Program-made: the position numbers and the translations under genes
The notes under the pieces: generated by a model
What the model saw: only the letters and a program-made list of their open reading frames with translations
Databases searched by the model: none
Told to the model about the DNA's origin: nothing
In this document: positions 1 to 8,413 of the stretch, in pieces
Layout: each line of letters starts with the position of its first letter
Position numbering within the stretch: the stretch's first letter is position 1
Origin: Arthrobacter sp. SX1312
GTDB lineage: Bacteria > Actinomycetota > Actinomycetes > Actinomycetales > Micrococcaceae
Reading direction: 5' to 3'
Length of the DNA: 64,000 bases
Assembly (NCBI RefSeq): GCF_002929295.1
Contig: NZ_PJIM01000002.1
Location: 1,155,945 to 1,219,944 of the forward strand

Positions 1-110
1 GCAGGATCGTCGCCTCCGGGACACCCGCGCACATCGCGGGGCTCGCGCCCGAGGTGAGCGCGACGGCGCCGTACCTCGCCGAGCACCTCGGAGCCCGGAG
101 CGGGGCCTGA
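1..110 (+). CDS. UvrA-like excinuclease subunit A, C-terminal end only (partial)
   Basis: Only the last 35 codons are inside the window, in the frame that ends with TGA at 108-110. The peptide reads GRIVASGTP-like at its start and ends TAPYLAEHL followed by a short Gly/Arg tail. This resembles the extreme C-terminus of UvrA and UvrA-like ABC-class excinucleases, where a G-G-R-V/I-V-A-x-G-T-P strand closes the second ATPase domain. The tail matches drug-resistance UvrA paralogues slightly better than housekeeping UvrA, but too little is visible to decide. It converges on the MocR gene downstream, with only 28 bases between the stops. Confidence 0.5.
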   Translation, partial: RIVASGTPAHIAGLAPEVSATAPYLAEHLGARSGA

Positions 111-138
111 CCGGCAACCCGGCCCGTGCTGCGCGGAC

Positions 139-1551
139 CTACACCAGTGCCGGCGCGAAGTCGTTCTCGACGGGAGCCCGGGCATCCAGCGACCGCCAGG
201 CCGATGAGAGGATGCCCACCGCCCGGCGGGTGTCCTCGGACGGGTAGCTGAAGGGGACGCGGAGGAACCGCTCGAACACCCCGCCCATGCCGAAGCGGGG
301 ACCCGCGCCGAGCAGCAGGCCCCGGTCCCGGGCAGCGAGGGCCAGTTGCGAGCTGACGGGCGCCCCCAGATTCACCCACGTGCACAGTCCGCCCGGGACA
401 TGGGGGACGTCCCACGCAGGTAGCGCGTCGTGAAGGAGCCCCTCGAGGTGGCTGCGGCCCTCGGCCAGTTGCCTGGACCGGAGGAGCAGCAGCTCGTCGT
501 ACGTGCCCAGCATCTCGAGGGCGATGAGCTGCTCGAGGATCGGCGTCCCGAGGTCCTGCGCATACCGGGACTGGACGAGCCGGAGGATGAGGTCCTCCTC
601 CGCCCGGATCCACCCGATACGCAGTCCGCCCCAGACGGTCTTGCCCATCGATCCGACCAGCACGGCGGGTCCGAAGGCCGCAAGGGGAGGCATGGGATCG
701 GCGTCGATCCGCAGCTCCGCCATCGTCTCGTCCGCGATGACCACCGTGTTCTGCCGTGCCGCCGCCGTCATCAGCCGGTCGCGCTGCGCAGGAGGCATCA
801 CCGCTCCGGTGGGGTTGTGGAAGTCCGGCATGACGTAGGCCAGCGTCGGGCGCCCCCGCCGGAACGCCTGCTCGAGGCCGTCGTCGTCCCAGCCGTCGCG
901 GGCATCGACGGCCACCGGCAGGAGGCGTCGGCCTGCGGCGCGCAGGGCCTCGTACGCGTGGGGGTAGCTCGGCGCCTCGACGAGGGCCGAGTCGCTGCGG
1001 CCGAGCAGTGCGCGTGCCAGGAGGGAGATGGCGTGCTGTGCTCCGAGGGTGACCATGATCTGCCCGGGTTCGGTGGGGACGCCCCGCGCCGCATACCGGT
1101 CGGCGAGGGCCTGCCGCAGGCGGGGCAGGCCGAGCGGATCGTAGCCGCTGCCGTTCAGGTAGGCGGGAAGCTCCTGCGCGGCTCTCGCCGCGGCCTCGCC
1201 GACCTGCGGGGCCGCGGGGAGTGCCGCCTTGCTGAGGTCGAGGACCACGCCGGGTCCGCCGTCGTCGTGCGCCGGTACCTCCCGTCCCGGCATGGCGACG
1301 ACACTGCCCGAGCCGCGCGTGCTCTCCACGTACCCGGCCGACCGCAGCCGTGCATAGGCGGCCGCCACGAGGGTCCTGCTGACGCCGAGCTGCACGGCCA
1401 GCTCGCGTTCGGCCGGCAGGCGCGTCCCCAGGGGGATTCGCCCGTCGAGGGTGAGCAGCCGGATGCGGTCGGCCAGGGCCCCGTAGGCCGGGCCCGTGGT
1501 GCGCCACGCTCCGAGTTCGGCCGCGAGGCGGCGGGCGGGAAGAACCATCAT
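139..1551 (-). CDS. MocR-family regulator (GntR wHTH + class I aminotransferase domain)
   Basis: The protein is 470 aa from the ATG at 1549-1551. A longer frame opens at 1614, but it would run across the divergent promoter and past the neighbour's start, so the inner Met-Met start is preferred. Residues about 15-80 form a GntR winged helix (P-A-E-R-E-L-A and V-S-R-T-L-V-A-A-A-Y). Residues about 120-460 form a type I PLP aminotransferase fold with the putative PLP lysine, Lys304, in SMGKTVWGG. MocR proteins use the aminotransferase domain to sense PLP-linked ligands rather than as an enzyme. The divergent neighbour is a YczE-type membrane protein, a pairing known for this family, and is the likely target along with the gene itself. 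Confidence 0.88.
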   Translation of the reverse strand: MMVLPARRLAAELGAWRTTGPAYGALADRIRLLTLDGRIPLGTRLPAERELAVQLGVSRTLVAAAYARLRSAGYVESTRGSGSVVAMPGREVPAHDDGGPGVVLDLSKAALPAAPQVGEAAARAAQELPAYLNGSGYDPLGLPRLRQALADRYAARGVPTEPGQIMVTLGAQHAISLLARALLGRSDSALVEAPSYPHAYEALRAAGRRLLPVAVDARDGWDDDGLEQAFRRGRPTLAYVMPDFHNPTGAVMPPAQRDRLMTAAARQNTVVIADETMAELRIDADPMPPLAAFGPAVLVGSMGKTVWGGLRIGWIRAEEDLILRLVQSRYAQDLGTPILEQLIALEMLGTYDELLLLRSRQLAEGRSHLEGLLHDALPAWDVPHVPGGLCTWVNLGAPVSSQLALAARDRGLLLGAGPRFGMGGVFERFLRVPFSYPSEDTRRAVGILSSAWRSLDARAPVENDFAPALV

Positions 1552-1567
1552 GAAGCCACCATGGCAC

Positions 1568-1594
1568 GATTGGCATCTTGATGTAAGTCCAATT
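1568..1594. promoter_or_regulatory. Putative MocR operator between divergent mocR and yczE-like genes
   Basis: The 61-base gap between the divergent starts is AT-richer than its surroundings. It holds an inverted pair, ATTGG at 1569-1573 and CCAAT at 1589-1593, separated by 15 bases. MocR regulators usually bind spaced half-sites in the gap to their divergent target, so this is the best candidate. No good -35/-10 pair was found, and the call rests on position and weak symmetry. Confidence 0.4.
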
Positions 1595-1612
1595 CCCGGT
1601 TGTACTGGGACC

Positions 1613-2233
1613 ATGACGTTCCTCGGCGCCCGGCGCGGGCTACAGCTCCTGCTCGGCCTCTTCCTCTACGGCTTCTCGCTCGCGATGATGATCAGGGCCA
1701 CGCTCGGGGTCTCGCCCTGGGACGTCCTGGGGCAGGGCGGCTCCCTCCAGACCGGCATCCCGTTCGGCTTCATGACCAACATCATCGGCCTGATCGTCCT
1801 GCTGCTCTGGATCCCGCTCCGGCAGCGTCCGGGCATCGGGACCGTCCTGAACGTCCTGCTCGTGGGGCCCAGCGCGGAGATCGGCCTCGCGGTACTCGGA
1901 GAGCCGAGCCAGCTGTGGGGGCGGATCCTGCTGTTCACCGGCGGACTGGTGCTGCTGGCGGTGGCCAGCGGCCTCTACATCGGCGCCCGCCTCGGGCCGG
2001 GCCCGCGCGACGGCCTCATGACGGGCCTCCATGCCCGCTTCGGGCTGCCGATCTGGCTCGTCCGCACGGCCATCGAGGGGACCGTGCTGCTGCTCGGCTG
2101 GCTGCTCGGCGGGTCGGTCGGCCTCGGCACGGTCGCCTTCGCCCTGCTGATCGGGCCGTTGATCAACGTCACGCTGCCGATCTTCCGTATGCCCGAGCGA
2201 GCCCCTCGGACGCCCGCCGCCGTCACCGTCTGA
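1613..2233 (+). CDS. YczE/YitT-type integral membrane protein
   Basis: This 206 aa, very hydrophobic protein has about five membrane helices. The start at 1613 is chosen because the peptide then begins MTFLGARRGLQLL, typical of the YczE family, and because upstream codons overlap the MocR gene. Conserved features include G-V-S-P-W-D-V-L after the first helix and L-G-P-G-P-R-D-G-L-M in the fourth segment, both hallmarks of this group. The molecular function is unknown. Related proteins sit beside MocR regulators in many Gram-positive genomes and are thought to be regulator targets, perhaps small-molecule transporters. There is no recognisable ribosome site, so the mRNA may be leaderless or nearly so. 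Confidence 0.82.
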   Translation: MTFLGARRGLQLLLGLFLYGFSLAMMIRATLGVSPWDVLGQGGSLQTGIPFGFMTNIIGLIVLLLWIPLRQRPGIGTVLNVLLVGPSAEIGLAVLGEPSQLWGRILLFTGGLVLLAVASGLYIGARLGPGPRDGLMTGLHARFGLPIWLVRTAIEGTVLLLGWLLGGSVGLGTVAFALLIGPLINVTLPIFRMPERAPRTPAAVTV

Positions 2234-2249
2234 CCGGACGGTCCGGGCC

Positions 2250-2360
2250 GACCGGGCACGCGCCGGACCGGTTGGGCCGCGCCGCCTGACCGGACAGCCG
2301 GAGCCGGACCGGGCACGCACCGGACGCGCGGCCGCCGGGCACGGACCGGGCACATACCGG
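2250..2360. repeat. Three dispersed copies of a 17-bp GC-rich motif
   Basis: The gap after the yczE-like gene contains GACCGGGCACGCGCCGG at 2250-2266, a near copy at 2307-2323 and a third, more divergent copy at 2344-2360. The spacing (57 and 37 bases) is irregular, so this is not a clean tandem array. The rest of the 2234-2434 gap is GC-rich with no visible gene. The copies may reflect local duplication or a multi-stem terminator region. Confidence 0.5.
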
Positions 2361-2434
2361 CCGGCGGTCGCGCCGTGCAGCCGGGTCGCGTGCCACCGAC
2401 CTAGACTGGAGCTCCTGCCGTCAGAGAGGACCCC

Positions 2435-3295
2435 ATGACCACCGACGTCCCCAGCGAGAACAGCGGCCCGTGGCGGGAGCTCGGACCGGGCATCCATGTG
2501 CTGCGCACTGCGGGTTCCCGGACGAATATCGGGCTCGTCGTCGGCTCCGAGCAGGCGCTGGTCGTCGACACGGGGCCAGGACCGATCGCTGCGGCGGAGG
2601 TGTACTCGCAGGTGCGGGCCGTCACGGGCCTGCCGCTCGTCGTCGTGAACACCCACGCCCATGCGGACCATTTCTTCGGCAACGACTACTTCGCCGCGCA
2701 CGGCGTCGAGGAGTTCTGGGCGACGGCGCGGTGCAGCGCCGTCCAGGCCGAGAACGGCGAGGACCAGCGGGCGCCGGTCGCCTCCGTCGAGCCGGCCATG
2801 GGTGCGGGCGACGGCGAGCACACCCGGATCGTCCCCGCCAACCGGCTCGTGGAAGGCACTCCCGTGGACCTCGACCTGGGAGGCCAGTCCGTGACGCTGT
2901 TCCACCTCGGACGCGGTCACACCGACCACGACCTGCTGGTGGGCGCCGGGAACGTGCTCTTCGCGGGGGACCTCGTGGAGGACGGCGCGGATCCGGTCTT
3001 CGAGGACTCGTTCCCCGTGGACTGGGTGCGGACCCTCGGCAAGATGGTGGCCCTCGAGGACCTCTACGACGTGTTCGTGCCCGGTCACGGCGAGCCGGTG
3101 GCCGTCGAGGCCGTCGTCACGCAGATGAACACGATGCGCAGCGCCATCCGGGTGACCCGGGTTGCCATGGACGAGGCCTCGGTGGACATGACCAAGGCCA
3201 TCCCGCTCCTGCCGTACGGCCCGGAGCAGTCCCGGGCACTGCTCATCCGCCTGCGCACCCTCGCGCACTGGAAGTGGCTGGCGCGCAAGCACTGA
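2435..3295 (+). CDS. MBL-fold metallo-hydrolase
   Basis: This 286 aa protein has the metallo-beta-lactamase fold. The zinc motif THAHADH gives His74, His76, Asp78 and His79. Later ligands appear as G-H-T-D-H-D, F-A-G-D-L-V and P-G-H-G-E-P. The layout resembles small-molecule or quorum-type MBL hydrolases with one domain and a helical C-terminus. There is no signal peptide, so it should be cytoplasmic. The substrate cannot be told from sequence. It stands alone on this strand and converges on the alditol oxidase, with 12 bases between stops. Confidence 0.85.
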   Translation: MTTDVPSENSGPWRELGPGIHVLRTAGSRTNIGLVVGSEQALVVDTGPGPIAAAEVYSQVRAVTGLPLVVVNTHAHADHFFGNDYFAAHGVEEFWATARCSAVQAENGEDQRAPVASVEPAMGAGDGEHTRIVPANRLVEGTPVDLDLGGQSVTLFHLGRGHTDHDLLVGAGNVLFAGDLVEDGADPVFEDSFPVDWVRTLGKMVALEDLYDVFVPGHGEPVAVEAVVTQMNTMRSAIRVTRVAMDEASVDMTKAIPLLPYGPEQSRALLIRLRTLAHWKWLARKH

Positions 3296-3307
3296 GGCGG
3301 TGTCCTC

Positions 3308-4576
3308 CTAGGCGCCGAAGACCGTGCGGTCGAGGAAGGCGTTGCGGAACGTGCCCTCGGGATCCAGGCGACGGGCGAGGCGCCGGAAGTCCTCGAAGCG
3401 GGGATAGAGCGGGGCCAGCTGGGCGGCGTCGGCCGCGAACAGCTTTCCCCAGTGCGGGCGGGCACCCAGGGGGAGCAGCGCCGCCTCGAGCTCCGGCAGC
3501 AGTGCTTCGACCTCGTCCTGCAGCGGCTTCCAGGTGAAGTGGAGGCCGATCCCGTCGCGGCGGTAGTTGCTGCTGAGCCACAGCTCGTCCGCCGCCATGG
3601 AGCGCACCTCCGAGACCAGCAGCAGTGGCGCGATCCTCGGCGCCAGGGCGCGCACCGCCTGGATCGCCTCGACGGCGTGCTCACGGCCTACGAGGTACTC
3701 CGTCTGCAGCTCCTGCCCGTTGCTGGGAGTGAATGCGAGGCGGAAGTGGGCCAGCCGGTCCGACCACGGTCCGGGGACGCCGAGTTGCTGCGTGCAGTGG
3801 TCCGCGGCCACCCCCGGCACCGGGTGGTGGGCACGGTCCGCCGGTGAACCGCCGTAGAACGCATCCGGGACGGGGCGGGCCCCGTCGACGCGGCTCTTCA
3901 GCCACGCCTGGCCGATGGTGTCGCCCGCCCAGTCCGTGAACAGGCTGACGCTGTACGCGGCGGACGTGGCGGCGTCGTAGTCCGCGAGTACCGCGTCCCA
4001 CGGGACGTCCGTGAATACGTCCTGGCGCACGTCGAAGGAGGGTTCGATGCGCAGGGTCACGCGGTGGACGACGCCGAGGGCGCCGAGGCCCACGACGGCG
4101 CCGTCGAAGTCGTCGTCGCCTGCGGCCAGGACCAGGACGTCGCCGGACGCGGTCACGAGCTCGAGCCCGACGACGGCGGTGGCGAGGTTGCCGTTCGCGT
4201 CCCCGGAACCGTGGGTGGCGGTGGCGATGGCGCCTCCGACCGAGATGTGGGGGAGGGAGGCCAGGTTGTGCAGGGCGAAGCCGCGTCGCTGCAGGTGTTC
4301 GGCGAGGACTCCGTAGCGCACGCCTGCGCCCACCGTGACGGTGAGGGTGTCCTCGTCGATGTGCACCCCGGGGTCGAGTACGTCCAGGCAGACGAGGGTC
4401 CCGGGGCTGTCCGCGATGTCGTTGAAGGAGTGGCGTGAGCCGAGCGCGCGGATGCGGGTGGCCCCCGCGACGGCTCGCTGGAGGTCGGCGAGCGAGGTGG
4501 GGTGCAGGATCGTCCCGGCCCGGTACTCGTAGTTGCCTGCCCAGTTGAGCCTGTCGCGTACCTGTTCCTCGAGCAT
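3308..4576 (-). CDS. Alditol oxidase (VAO-type FAD enzyme, AldO/XyoA-like)
   Basis: The 422 aa protein follows Streptomyces AldO along most of its length. It begins N-W-A-G-N and has G-S-R-H-S-F-N-D-I with His49, equivalent to the histidine that binds FAD covalently in AldO. It then has N-L-A-S-L-P-H-I-S-V-G-G and A-T-H-G-S-G in the FAD domain. The C-terminal R-P-H-W-G-K-L-F strand matches the substrate domain of sugar-alcohol and aldonolactone oxidases. The predicted reaction is oxidation of alditols such as xylitol or sorbitol to aldoses with release of hydrogen peroxide. It is divergent from the LacI regulator, and an operator between them suggests co-control with the arabinoside genes. 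Confidence 0.85.
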   Translation of the reverse strand: MLEEQVRDRLNWAGNYEYRAGTILHPTSLADLQRAVAGATRIRALGSRHSFNDIADSPGTLVCLDVLDPGVHIDEDTLTVTVGAGVRYGVLAEHLQRRGFALHNLASLPHISVGGAIATATHGSGDANGNLATAVVGLELVTASGDVLVLAAGDDDFDGAVVGLGALGVVHRVTLRIEPSFDVRQDVFTDVPWDAVLADYDAATSAAYSVSLFTDWAGDTIGQAWLKSRVDGARPVPDAFYGGSPADRAHHPVPGVAADHCTQQLGVPGPWSDRLAHFRLAFTPSNGQELQTEYLVGREHAVEAIQAVRALAPRIAPLLLVSEVRSMAADELWLSSNYRRDGIGLHFTWKPLQDEVEALLPELEAALLPLGARPHWGKLFAADAAQLAPLYPRFEDFRRLARRLDPEGTFRNAFLDRTVFGA

Positions 4577-4654
4577 GATGGTCCCTGTCTGGCCGGTGTC
4601 GCGGCGGCCGGCGTCGGGGCCGCAGCGGCACGTCGAGAGGCGTGCCCGCCTATC

Positions 4655-4668
4655 CTACAACGTTGTAG
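4655..4668. promoter_or_regulatory. LacI-type operator in the aldO-lacI divergent gap
   Basis: CTACAACGTTGTAG is a perfect 14-bp palindrome with the central CG typical of LacI-family operators. It lies 54 bases upstream of the lacI start and 79 bases upstream of the alditol oxidase start. A closely related site precedes the ABC transporter operon, so the adjacent LacI protein probably binds both. This implies autoregulation and possible control of the oxidase. Confidence 0.82.
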
Positions 4669-4721
4669 AATCACCACACGCGTGACGTGCAGGGCATCAC
4701 GACAGGACCCGAGGGAGCGGC

Positions 4722-5744
4722 ATGGCGGCCACACTGAAGGACGTCGCACTGGCAGCCGGCGTTTCGATCAAGACCGTCTCCAACGTCATCAACGACTACG
4801 AGCACATCCGCGCCGACACGAAGCAGCGCGTCATGGACGCCATCGCCGACCTCGGCTACAGCCCCAACCTCTCCGCGCGGAGCCTGCGCTCGGGCCGCAC
4901 CGGGGTGATCGGGCTCGCCGTCCCCGAGCTGTCGCTCAGCTATTTCGCGGAACTGGCCGACTCGACCATCAAGGCTGCGGAGCGGCGCGGGCTGAAGGTG
5001 CTCATCGAGCAGACCGGCGGCGACCGCTCCCGCGAGCTCGAGATCCTGTCCAGTCCGCGGCTGCAGATGACGGACGGACTGCTGTTCAGCCCGCTCGGCA
5101 TGTCCAACGAGGACGCCGACCACCTGAACGTCAACTTCCCGCTCGTGCTGCTCGGGGAGCGGATCTTCGGCGGGCCCACCGACCACGTGACCATGAGCAA
5201 CGTCGACTCCGCCCGCGCCGCGACCGAGCACCTGATCTCGCGGGGCCGGCGCCGTATCGCCGTCGTCGGCGGCCACGAGGGCGAGGTGATCGGATCGGCC
5301 GGGCTGCGCCTGCGCGGCTACCGGCAGGCTCTCGACGCGGCAGGCATCCCGTTCGATCCTGACCTCGTCGCGTACACGACACTCTGGCACCGGGCCAACG
5401 GCGCCACCTCCATGCGGGAACTGCTCGCCTCCGGCGTCGGATTCGATGCGCTGTTCGGCATGAACGACACCCTCGCGCTGGGTGCGATGCGCGTGCTGCA
5501 GGAGGCGGGGCTGCGGATCCCCGACGACGTCGCGGTGATCGGCTTCGACGACCTGGACGAGGGCAGGTACTCGCTGCCGACGCTGTCCACGATCGATCCG
5601 GGCAGGGACGAGATCGCGGACACCGCGGTGCGGGTGCTGCAGGAGCGTATCTCGGGACGTGTCGGCGGCGTCCCGCCCCGCGAGTTCGAGGCGCGCTTCC
5701 AGGTCATCGAGCGGGAGTCCTCCGCGCTGGCCCGGTCACATTGA
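4722..5744 (+). CDS. LacI-family repressor of the arabinoside uptake operon
   Basis: The protein is 340 aa, the usual LacI length. Residues 3-50 form the helix-turn-helix (ATLKDVALAAGVS...TVSNVIN), followed by the L-R-S-G-R-T hinge region. From about residue 62 a periplasmic-binding-protein-like effector domain follows, with V-I-G-F-D-D-L near the end as in other family members. It sits directly upstream of the sugar ABC operon and between two matching operators. The likely inducer is L-arabinose or an arabino-oligosaccharide, inferred from the GH51 enzyme downstream rather than from the binding pocket. Confidence 0.9.
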   Translation: MAATLKDVALAAGVSIKTVSNVINDYEHIRADTKQRVMDAIADLGYSPNLSARSLRSGRTGVIGLAVPELSLSYFAELADSTIKAAERRGLKVLIEQTGGDRSRELEILSSPRLQMTDGLLFSPLGMSNEDADHLNVNFPLVLLGERIFGGPTDHVTMSNVDSARAATEHLISRGRRRIAVVGGHEGEVIGSAGLRLRGYRQALDAAGIPFDPDLVAYTTLWHRANGATSMRELLASGVGFDALFGMNDTLALGAMRVLQEAGLRIPDDVAVIGFDDLDEGRYSLPTLSTIDPGRDEIADTAVRVLQERISGRVGGVPPREFEARFQVIERESSALARSH

Positions 5745-5762
5745 GGCCTGTGTGCCTTTTTT
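5744..5762 (+). terminator. Weak intrinsic terminator after lacI
   Basis: A short AGGC/GCCT stem with a 6-base loop is followed by six T residues. The stem is only 4 bp, so termination is probably partial. T runs are rare in this GC-rich window, which is the main reason for noting it. Confidence 0.35.
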
Positions 5763-5771
5763 ATCGAATGC

Positions 5772-5829
5772 TTGACACCGGCCCGAGCTACTCTGCATAG
5801 TTTCTACATCGTTTACCTACAACGATGTA
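5772..5829 (+). promoter_or_regulatory. Promoter and tandem LacI operators of the arabinoside ABC operon
   Basis: A consensus -35 TTGACA at 5772-5777 is followed 18 bases later by CATAGT (5796-5801) as a plausible -10. Just downstream lie TACATCGTTTAC (5805-5816) and TACAACGATGTA (5818-5829). The second differs from the core of the lacI-proximal operator by one base. Operators covering the start of transcription fit simple repression. A leader of about 190 bases then precedes the binding-protein gene. Confidence 0.75.
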
Positions 5830-6016
5830 AATGACGGAACCGACTCTCGCAGGTATCCGCCCGATCGGGCGGATCGGCAGGAGGAAGGACCCGGATCAAG
5901 GAAGATTCGAGCGGGCTCGGCACCTCGTGCCCCGGCGATCCTCCTCCCTGCAGCACCTGGACCGGCCACCCCGGGCGGACCACGGTGGAATGCCACCGCG
6001 AGAGGAAGCAAGAGAT

Positions 6017-7360
6017 ATGAAGGCCACATACCTGGCAACGGCGGGCATCGCAGCCGCCGCCGTAGTACTGACCGGCTGCTCCGGAGGAAGCGACAGCGGA
6101 GGCGGCTCCGAGGCCGCGTCCTGCACCAACACGATCGTCAACACCGAGGCTCCCCAGGTGACCGTCTGGGCCTGGTACCCGGCGTTCGACCAGGTGGTCG
6201 ACCAATTCAACAACGCCAACGACGACGTCCAGATCTGCTGGACGAACGCGGGTCAGGGCAACGACGAGTACACGAAGTTCTCCACGTCGATCGAGTCCGG
6301 CTCCGGCGCCCCGGATGTCATCCAGCTCGAGTCCGAGGTCCTCTCCAGCTTCACGATCCGCGACGCGCTCGTGGACCTGACGGAGTACGGCGCCGACGAG
6401 GTCGAGGACCAGTACGCCGCAGGCGCCTGGGAGGACGCTTCGAGCGGTGACGCCGTCTACGCCATCCCGGTCGATGGCGGACCCATGGGCATGCTGTACC
6501 GGCAGGACATCTTCGACGCCGCCGGCATCGAGGTGCCCACCACGTGGGAGGAGTTCGAGGCTGCGGCCCGGACGCTCAAGGAATCCGGGAGCGAAGCCGT
6601 CATCGCCGACTTCCCGACCAACGGGCGTGCGTTCAACCAGGCGCTGTTCGCGCAGGCCGGTTCCGAGCCCTTCGTGTACGACTCCGCGAACCCGCAGGAG
6701 ATCGGCATCAAGGTCAACGACGAGGGCGCCAAGAAGGTGCTCGACTACTGGGACGGCCTCGTCAAGGACGGCCTCGTCGCGACCGACGACGCCTTCACCG
6801 CCGACTACAACACCAAGCTCGTCGACGGCTCCTACGCCGTCTACCTCGCGGCGGCCTGGGGGCCCGGGTACCTGCAGGGCCTGTCCGACGCCGATCCCGA
6901 GGCGATCTGGCGTGCAGCTCCGCTGCCGCAGTGGGACGCAGCGAACCCCGTCCAGGTGAACTGGGGTGGTTCCACCTTCGCCGTGACCGAACAGGCCGGG
7001 GACAAGGAGCTGGCAGCCAAGGTGGCCATGGGCATCTTCGGCAACGAGGAAGGCATGAACCTCGGTGTGGACGCGGGGGCGCTCTTCCCGTCCTATGCAC
7101 CGGTTCTCGAGTCCGACGAGTTCGCCACCAAGGAGTACGAGTTCTTCGGCGGACAGCAGATCAACCAGGACGTGTTCCTCGATGCTGCGGCCGGCTACGA
7201 GGGAGCCACCTTCAGCCCGTTCCAGAACTACGCGTACGACCAGCTCACCGAGCAGATCTACGCGATGGTGCAGGGCGAGAAGGACTCGGGCCAGGCGCTC
7301 GACGATCTCCAGGCATCGCTCGAGCAGTACGCGACCGAGCAGGGCTTCACCCTGAAGTAG
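6017..7360 (+). CDS. Sugar ABC transporter substrate-binding lipoprotein (family 1)
   Basis: The 447 aa protein begins with a lipoprotein signal: positively charged start, alanine-rich core and the lipobox V-L-T-G-C with Cys21 as the lipidated residue. The ATG at 6017 is chosen because it opens this signal peptide and is preceded by an AGAGGAAG ribosome site; the frame opens earlier, but that stretch encodes no sensible signal. The mature part is a two-lobed family 1 carbohydrate-binding protein. With the next two permeases it forms an importer, and the arabinofuranosidase downstream suggests arabino-oligosaccharides as cargo. No ATPase gene is present, so a shared MsiK-like ATPase elsewhere is expected. 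Confidence 0.87.
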   Translation: MKATYLATAGIAAAAVVLTGCSGGSDSGGGSEAASCTNTIVNTEAPQVTVWAWYPAFDQVVDQFNNANDDVQICWTNAGQGNDEYTKFSTSIESGSGAPDVIQLESEVLSSFTIRDALVDLTEYGADEVEDQYAAGAWEDASSGDAVYAIPVDGGPMGMLYRQDIFDAAGIEVPTTWEEFEAAARTLKESGSEAVIADFPTNGRAFNQALFAQAGSEPFVYDSANPQEIGIKVNDEGAKKVLDYWDGLVKDGLVATDDAFTADYNTKLVDGSYAVYLAAAWGPGYLQGLSDADPEAIWRAAPLPQWDAANPVQVNWGGSTFAVTEQAGDKELAAKVAMGIFGNEEGMNLGVDAGALFPSYAPVLESDEFATKEYEFFGGQQINQDVFLDAAAGYEGATFSPFQNYAYDQLTEQIYAMVQGEKDSGQALDDLQASLEQYATEQGFTLK

Positions 7361-7365
7361 TCAGC

Positions 7366-7402
7366 CGGGAAGGTGCCCGCGTCCCGCGCGGGCACCTTCC
7401 CG
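7366..7402 (+). other. Strong intra-operon hairpin between binding-protein and permease genes
   Basis: Two perfect 16-base arms (7366-7381 and 7387-7402) enclose a 5-base loop. No T run follows. Hairpins at this point in ABC operons often protect the binding-protein mRNA from 3' decay or partly stop transcription, giving more binding protein than permease. That role is inferred from position. Confidence 0.75.
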
Positions 7403-7459
7403 CCCGGTCCTTCCCGGACCCACCCACCGTGACATCCGCCAGCCCGAGAAGGACTTTCC

Positions 7460-8410
7460 ATGGCTACGACTACCGCGCCGACGTCGTCCCCGAGCGCCGA
7501 GGCATCACAGCAGGGTAAGCACCGCCCCGACCGGAACTACCGGCGCAGGCAGCGATGGGGCTGGCTCTTCGTCGCACCTTTCGCCCTGATCTTCCTGAGC
7601 TTCCTCATCCTGCCGCTGCTCTTCGCGTTCAGGATGAGCCTGTTCACCAACACGCTCGCGAGCGGGACCGACTTCGTGGGTGTCGACAACTACGTGAAGG
7701 CGTTCACCGACCCGATCTTCCTCAGCGGACTCGGTACCGTCGCGAAGTTCGCCCTCATCATGATCCCCGCGCAGATGATCGTGGCCCTCCTCGCTGCGCT
7801 CGTCCTCGACAACCTCGCTACCTGGGCCTCCAAATTCTCCCGGCTGATGATCTTCGTGCCCTACGCGGTGCCGGTGGTCATCGGTGCCCTGATGTGGGGC
7901 TTCCTCTACAGCCCCCGCTTCGGCCCGGCAGCGGACCTCTTCAACCTCGTCGGACTCGCAGCGCCCGAGTTCCTCTCGCAGGACAACATCTTCGGCAGCC
8001 TCGTAAACATCGTGACGTGGCAGTGGGCCGGCTACTACATGATCATCATCTACGCCGCCCTCCGCGGCATCGATCCGGGAATCTACGAGGCCGCGGTGCT
8101 CGACGGCGCCACCGACCGCCAGATCGCCTGGCGGATCAAGATCCCGATGATCTCCTCGTCCCTGGTCATGGTGGTCATCTTCGCCCTGATCGGCACCCTG
8201 CAGTTCTTCACCGAACCGCAGGTCCTGAGGGGAGTGGCGCAGGGCGCCATCCCGGTGTCCTACACGCCGAACATGTATGCGTTCTCGCTGGCCTTCTCCT
8301 ACAGCCAGTTCAACTACGCCTCCGCGATCTCCTTCGCGCTCGGGATCGTGGTCTTCGTCTTCTCCTTCATCTTCCTCTTCCTGACCCGCAAGCAGAGCGG
8401 ACTGAAATAA
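7460..8410 (+). CDS. Sugar ABC transporter permease, MalF-like
   Basis: This 316 aa protein has a charged cytoplasmic N-terminus and about six membrane helices. The cytoplasmic EAA loop reads E-A-A-V-L-D-G-A-T and contacts the ATPase. Length and helix layout fit the MalF/UgpA class of carbohydrate permeases. Its partner permease follows after 3 bases, so the two are translationally coupled. Substrate is inferred from the operon (arabinosides). Confidence 0.9.
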   Translation: MATTTAPTSSPSAEASQQGKHRPDRNYRRRQRWGWLFVAPFALIFLSFLILPLLFAFRMSLFTNTLASGTDFVGVDNYVKAFTDPIFLSGLGTVAKFALIMIPAQMIVALLAALVLDNLATWASKFSRLMIFVPYAVPVVIGALMWGFLYSPRFGPAADLFNLVGLAAPEFLSQDNIFGSLVNIVTWQWAGYYMIIIYAALRGIDPGIYEAAVLDGATDRQIAWRIKIPMISSSLVMVVIFALIGTLQFFTEPQVLRGVAQGAIPVSYTPNMYAFSLAFSYSQFNYASAISFALGIVVFVFSFIFLFLTRKQSGLK

Positions 8411-8413
8411 GCC

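Noticed and set aside
1640-3292. A 550-codon minus-strand frame opposite the yczE-like and MBL-fold genes
   Set aside because: It has no family motifs and is rich in Arg, Asp, His and Gly, as expected for the antisense frame of GC-rich genes. The plus-strand proteins have clear motifs.
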